From assembly GCA_037903475.1 (NCBI GenBank), contig JBAJFG010000615.1:1078501-1142500 (forward strand): a stretch of DNA of 64,000 bases, in the 5' to 3' direction. This document shows, piece after piece, positions 60,484 through 64,000 of this stretch (the stretch's first letter is position 1; each line of letters opens with the position of its first letter). A program made the translations under genes and the position numbers. Below the pieces are notes generated by a model that did not search any database, was not told where the DNA came from, and saw nothing but the letters and a program-made list of their open reading frames with translations. Origin of the DNA: Ancylostoma caninum (taxonomy: Eukaryota; Nematoda; Chromadorea; Rhabditida; Ancylostomatidae).

Positions 60484-61184
60484 TAAAGATAATAAATAAC
60501 CAAATCATTACTAAACAATACAATAAGACGGATTATTTTAACTTCAAAGTTATCAGACTTAGTGATGGCACTTCATACATTTGTGAAAGGCAAAAAACTT
60601 TGCTTATTTACTCTGAAGTGCTACGTATAGCGCGTATTGCTCTAATTATTGTGATTTTGTTCTTAGGAACAATCAGTTATTCGATGACCTCATTGAATTA
60701 GAATACCCTAGTTACAAAATTGGTCATAAAATGTATTTTAAGTAACAAGTTCTATTTTTATAAATACTTAGAATTGCAAAAATACCGAAAAATTAGAAAT
60801 TTCGTTAGGCATAACTTTTTCAACCTCCTCTAATCATAACGCCTCTCCCCGTCTTTTTTTGGTCTACCGCAATGACCCATTCCCGCCAACCCAGAATTGG
60901 ACTATATACAACCCTATATTCTTTCATTTACTCATTTCACTGAAGCCACCCCTTCCCCTACTGAAGAGCCTCTGGGGGTGGCTCATTCTCTCTGTATAGG
61001 GGATAAGGAGGCGAAACAGGTAAAAGGGGTAAAATTGATTGTAACGGTAGGGTTAGGGCAAGTACGGTGTATAGGAAAACCTCCAATTACTTTCAACTTG
61101 CAAAATCAATGTGACATTCATTATCAGCACGTAGAATAACCCATGTAGACAATAATTTACGTAATTGCATAAGATACCTTACTT
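60484..61184. other. Intergenic, nothing recognised
   Basis: AT-rich unique sequence. A mirrored GGTAGGGTTAGGG / CCCTAACCCTACC pair (61049 and 61184) belongs to a loose inverted region. TTAGGG here is a single occurrence, not a telomere array. Confidence 0.4.
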
Positions 61185-61380
61185 ACCCTAACCCTACCGT
61201 AACTCCACCCAAATAGGGTTGCGGCACAAAATGAGTATGACATTCGTGATTAGCATACCAAATAAGCCTCCTAGACGAAGTTTCAGAGAAATTTTTGAAA
61301 TTGAGATTTTGGGCCAGAACAAGAAGAATGGTGCCATTTATCTCAAGATTTTCGGGCCCTGAAAGGTAAATAGTGCCCAA
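61185..61380. repeat. Dispersed repeat R3, copy 2
   Basis: Reverse complement of 56095-56260 with many differences. Lies directly beside the 725-bp inverted repeat. Confidence 0.5.
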
Positions 61381-61413
61381 ATTTATCTCACACTCAGATT
61401 CTAGGTGGTTTGA

Positions 61414-62138
61414 TTGAAGATTCTAGGTGGTTTGATTGACAGCATGGCCTATGACGCAAGCTCCCCCCCCCCCCCCCGAAAAAAAAAACAAATAGGCACA
61501 TACACCGACCGTTGTGCTGACACCTTGAACACCGACCGCTGTGCTGACACTTTGACAACGAAATTGTGGAAGCAGCAAGAGAAGCGGCAACGCAAAGATG
61601 GAGTGGTCAGAAATCATAAAAAGTTTCGACACAGACCAACCTTTGTGTGGACTCATAAACACCCAAAGCGTGAATGGACAAAGCGTGTGAAAGTGAAAAA
61701 CGTGAGTGTTAGAACAGCTTGAACATTAACATGATACCTGGTCCTCGTATCCGACCTTCTAGTTCGTCTACATGCCGTCGATCCCCTCGCCACGATTCCA
61801 AGAACTCGTCGAACAATTTTGAAAGAATTATTACACCAGTGAGAATGAAAGCTGAGAAAGTGTCATGGTTGAGGTCGAAAGAGAATATACTCACCACTGT
61901 GCCTGCAGCATCCTATCCTGTAAACATCACAGTCACGTGAGCACAAGTCTGCTCATATTCTACAATAATGGAAACATTTGAAACAATTCAATAAAAAAGC
62001 GCACTAGCTTTCTACCTTAGTCTCGTTTTTATATGGATGTGTTAGGATTAAAGTTCAAAAAAAGAGAGAATGTCAACTTCGGCAGGAAATGGAAACCTGG
62101 CAATGCATTATCCCGCATATTCTAGTTAAAATCTCAAA
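61414..62138. repeat. Left arm of a 725-bp inverted repeat
   Basis: From TTGAAGATTCTAGGTGGTTT to TAGTTAAAATCTCAAA. It is an almost exact reverse complement of 63108-63830; the visible differences are mainly in a C/G homopolymer (61462-61477). A 21-bp direct repeat of GATTCTAGGTGGTTTGATTG abuts its outer edge (61397-61437). Both arms encode mirrored ORFs of 62-102 codons. Confidence 0.85.
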
Positions 62139-62241
62139 CCTGCTGTTCGACGGCACAATTGTCTGAGGATGGGCATCAAATTTCTGATTCCTTCCTAATT
62201 TTTTCCTATTCTTTGGCTTAGAAAATTTTCTGGGAGCTTAC

Positions 62242-62352
62242 TTCAACCTGCGTGTGACTCCACAAGTTGCCGATGCCAGCGATTGCTCCATCATGATCGT
62301 CCATAACCTCTACATCCGAAGCCTCCTCTTGTAAATCGTCGATTCCGCAGTG
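62242..62352 (-). CDS. Exon of an unknown gene, in the spacer of the inverted repeat
   Basis: The minus strand reads HCGIDDLQEEASDVEVMDDH then DGAIAGIGNLWSHTQVE, 37 codons, phase 0 at both ends, with a GTAAGC donor and a TTTTTCAGGTTAG acceptor region. It is strongly acidic then Gly-rich, and clearly coding-like. No family is recognised. The next exon could be the TTTACAG-flanked 23-nt piece in the left arm. Confidence 0.5.
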
Positions 62353-62499
62353 CTAACCTGAAAAATAAAGGTTTAGGAGAACATAAAACATTCAAATCAT
62401 CTGGTAATCACGAACATGGGAGATCATAAAAGCACTTGAAAGGGCACGAAAACGCATCAGTTTCCAAGAAAAAACACGGAGACACTTGCGAAATCCAGC

Positions 62500-62640
62500 G
62501 TGCGCCACTCAGACACTCGCACCGTGCGAGCGCTCCGAATTTAGAGTCGACCGTGCGAGCGCTGTGCATAAATTTGGGAGCGGGGCTTTCCACCGTGCCA
62601 GCGGTCAGCAGTCACCGTTACCGTGCGGGCGCTCAGCATT
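62500..62640. repeat. Cluster of CCGTGCGAGCGCT-type motifs
   Basis: ACCGTGCGAGCGCT occurs twice and diverged forms (CCGTGCCAGCGGT, CCGTGCGGGCGCT) twice more within 130 bp. Related CCGTGCGAGCGGG is found at 43.8 kb. Function unknown. Confidence 0.4.
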
Positions 62641-63107
62641 GAAATGTCTGCAATGCTGCGTGAGAGAGACTACTACGGAGAACTGCAGAAAGAAATTCCT
62701 CAAGGATTTCGCAATCATCTGTTATTCTCTTCTACAAGTGTCCACGTATTTGCCTGTTCATTAAAGAATTATTCATTCTACACCTTCATTAGCTTTGTTT
62801 TGACAGAATCATCAAAGGTGTCTTATGATCGTATTGGTTTTCTTCAGAAACCTTTGCCACGACTTTTCCTAAGGAGATTATTTGTTGCCGTTATCATGAA
62901 GATCGCACTAGCTTCTAACCTTAGGCTCGTTTTTATAAGGATAATTTGAAGAATTTAATGAAATGCTAGTATAAGCAGAAAAATGAGGCTAATGACAGCG
63001 GCGTTGAAGGCAGCCTAGCTGATGTGCATAATTGGAGCGCGGGCGAAGTGGATGCGATGTTCATGTTTATTACCTTCAAAAACTTTTTAATCGATCTGTG
63101 AAGAAAA

Positions 63108-63830
63108 TTTTGAGATTTTAACTAGAATATGCGGGATAATGCATTGCCAGGTTTCCATTTCCTGCCGAAGTTGACATTCTCTCTTTTTTTGAACTTTAAT
63201 CCTAACACATCCATATAAAAACGAGACTAAGGTAGAAAGCTAGTGCGCTTTTTTATTGAATTGTTTCAAATGTTTCCATTATTGTAGAATATGAGCAGAC
63301 TTGTGCTCACGTGACTGTGATGTTTACAGGATAGGATGCTGCAGGCACAGTGGTGAGTATATTCTCTTTCGACCTCAACCATGACACTTTCTCAGCTTTC
63401 ATTCTCACTGGTGTAATAATTCTTTCAAAATTGTTCGACGAGTTCTTGGAATCGTGGCGAGGGGATCGACGGCATGTAGACGAACTAGAAGGTCGGATAC
63501 GAGGACCAGGTATCATGTTAATGTTCAAGCTGTTCTAACACTCACGTTTTTCACTTTCACACGCTTTGTCCATTCACGCTTTGGGTGTTTATGAGTCCAC
63601 ACAAAGGTTGGTCTGTGTCGAAACTTTTTATGATTTCTGACCACTCCATCTTTGCGTTGCCGCTTCTCTTGCTGCTTCCACAATTTCGTTGTCAAAGTGT
63701 CAGCACAGCGGTCGGTGTTCAAGGTGTCAGCACAACGGTCGGTGTATGTGCCTATTTGTTTTTTTTTTCGGGGGGGGGGGGAGCTTGCGTCATAGGCCAT
63801 GCTGTCAATCAAACCACCTAGAATCTTCAA
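63108..63830. repeat. Right arm of the 725-bp inverted repeat
   Basis: Mirror of 61414-62138. On the plus strand, 63396-63509 is flanked by TTTCTCAG and GTATCA, is 114 nt long and stays open in two frames (FILTGVIILSKLFDEFLESW in one), so the arm may include a duplicated exon; the same exon lies on the minus strand in the left arm. Confidence 0.8.
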
Positions 63831-63935
63831 TCTTTAGCTAGGTCAGCTAGATGTCCGCTCAGTCCATGCTCAGATACTGGGCCAGCATTAATCTCGTCCC
63901 ACAACAGCTCAACTCGCCTGTCTTTTCGAGGTGAG
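63827..63935 (-). CDS. C-terminal exon of an unknown gene, or exon broken by the inverted repeat
   Basis: After a CTTTGCAG acceptor the minus strand reads SPRKDRRVELLWDEINAGPV then SEHGLSGHLADLAKD and stops. The stop is created exactly where the inverted-repeat arm begins (63830), so the natural reading frame may once have continued. A second open frame, from the window edge (DYLHIDPYDYADFAAHLEKT), ends at 63859 and is an alternative. Confidence 0.45.
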
Positions 63936-64000
63936 CTGCAAAGTCGGCGTAATCATAGGGATCTATATGCAGATAGTCTCTCCGGGTTTTCCCAATCCTA

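Noticed and set aside
61045..61200. TTAGGG-like sequence suggesting a telomere
   Set aside because: Only isolated GTAGGGTTAGGG and its mirror, not an array; nematode telomeres are TTAGGC.

Overview
This is eukaryotic DNA, most likely from a nematode. The evidence is short exons separated by introns with TTTTCAG-type 3' splice sites and GTAAGT-type donors, a likely trans-splice acceptor just 5' of the first exon of the best gene, an RTE-type LINE, and a dense population of foldback, MITE and Helitron-like elements. The style resembles large repeat-rich strongylid (hookworm-like) genomes, but I infer the group and cannot prove it. No prokaryotic operons, rRNA, tRNA or CRISPR arrays were recognised.

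The left third (2.0-19.0 kb, minus strand) is one gene that can be assembled exon by exon: 11 exons joined in phase into a complete protein of about 291 residues of the LRRFIP (leucine-rich-repeat flightless-interacting protein) coiled-coil family. Its two long introns (about 8.2 and 6.0 kb) are filled with transposable elements: a mariner-type element, TTAA-flanked elements, a nested PIF/Harbinger-like element, a MITE with a 9-bp target duplication and a 1.7-kb foldback.

19-29 kb is intergenic and almost wholly small DNA transposons: hAT-like, Harbinger-like, TA-flanked foldbacks and a self-complementary TTCGAATA satellite. 29.5-32.9 kb holds a 3.3-kb element with Helitron-like ends, a ~2.4-kb minisatellite of 50-bp units and a ~260-bp CA repeat. 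33-39 kb is mostly featureless, with older repeats. A second minus-strand gene (39.2-43.3 kb, seven exons, N-terminus not found) and a plus-strand gene (45.5-46.3 kb, four exons) have no recognised family. A 1.3-kb GTGGG-rich TIR element follows at 46.5-47.8 kb.

48-60.5 kb is again transposons: a decayed foldback, a second hAT-like copy, a Helitron-like 3' end, a 5'-truncated RTE LINE, a fragment of a different reverse transcriptase, and two head-to-tail copies of the minisatellite-bearing Helitron-like element (59-bp units). The right end (61.4-63.8 kb) is a ~725-bp inverted repeat around a ~970-bp spacer that contains a convincing minus-strand exon; a further minus-strand exon runs into the right arm near the window edge.

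The most interesting system is the Helitron-like family. Four 3' ends share a hairpin followed by CTGG and a target T, and the best 5' ends begin TC after A. The complete copies carry a family-specific internal minisatellite that exists in 50-bp and 59-bp versions, and two copies sit in direct tandem.
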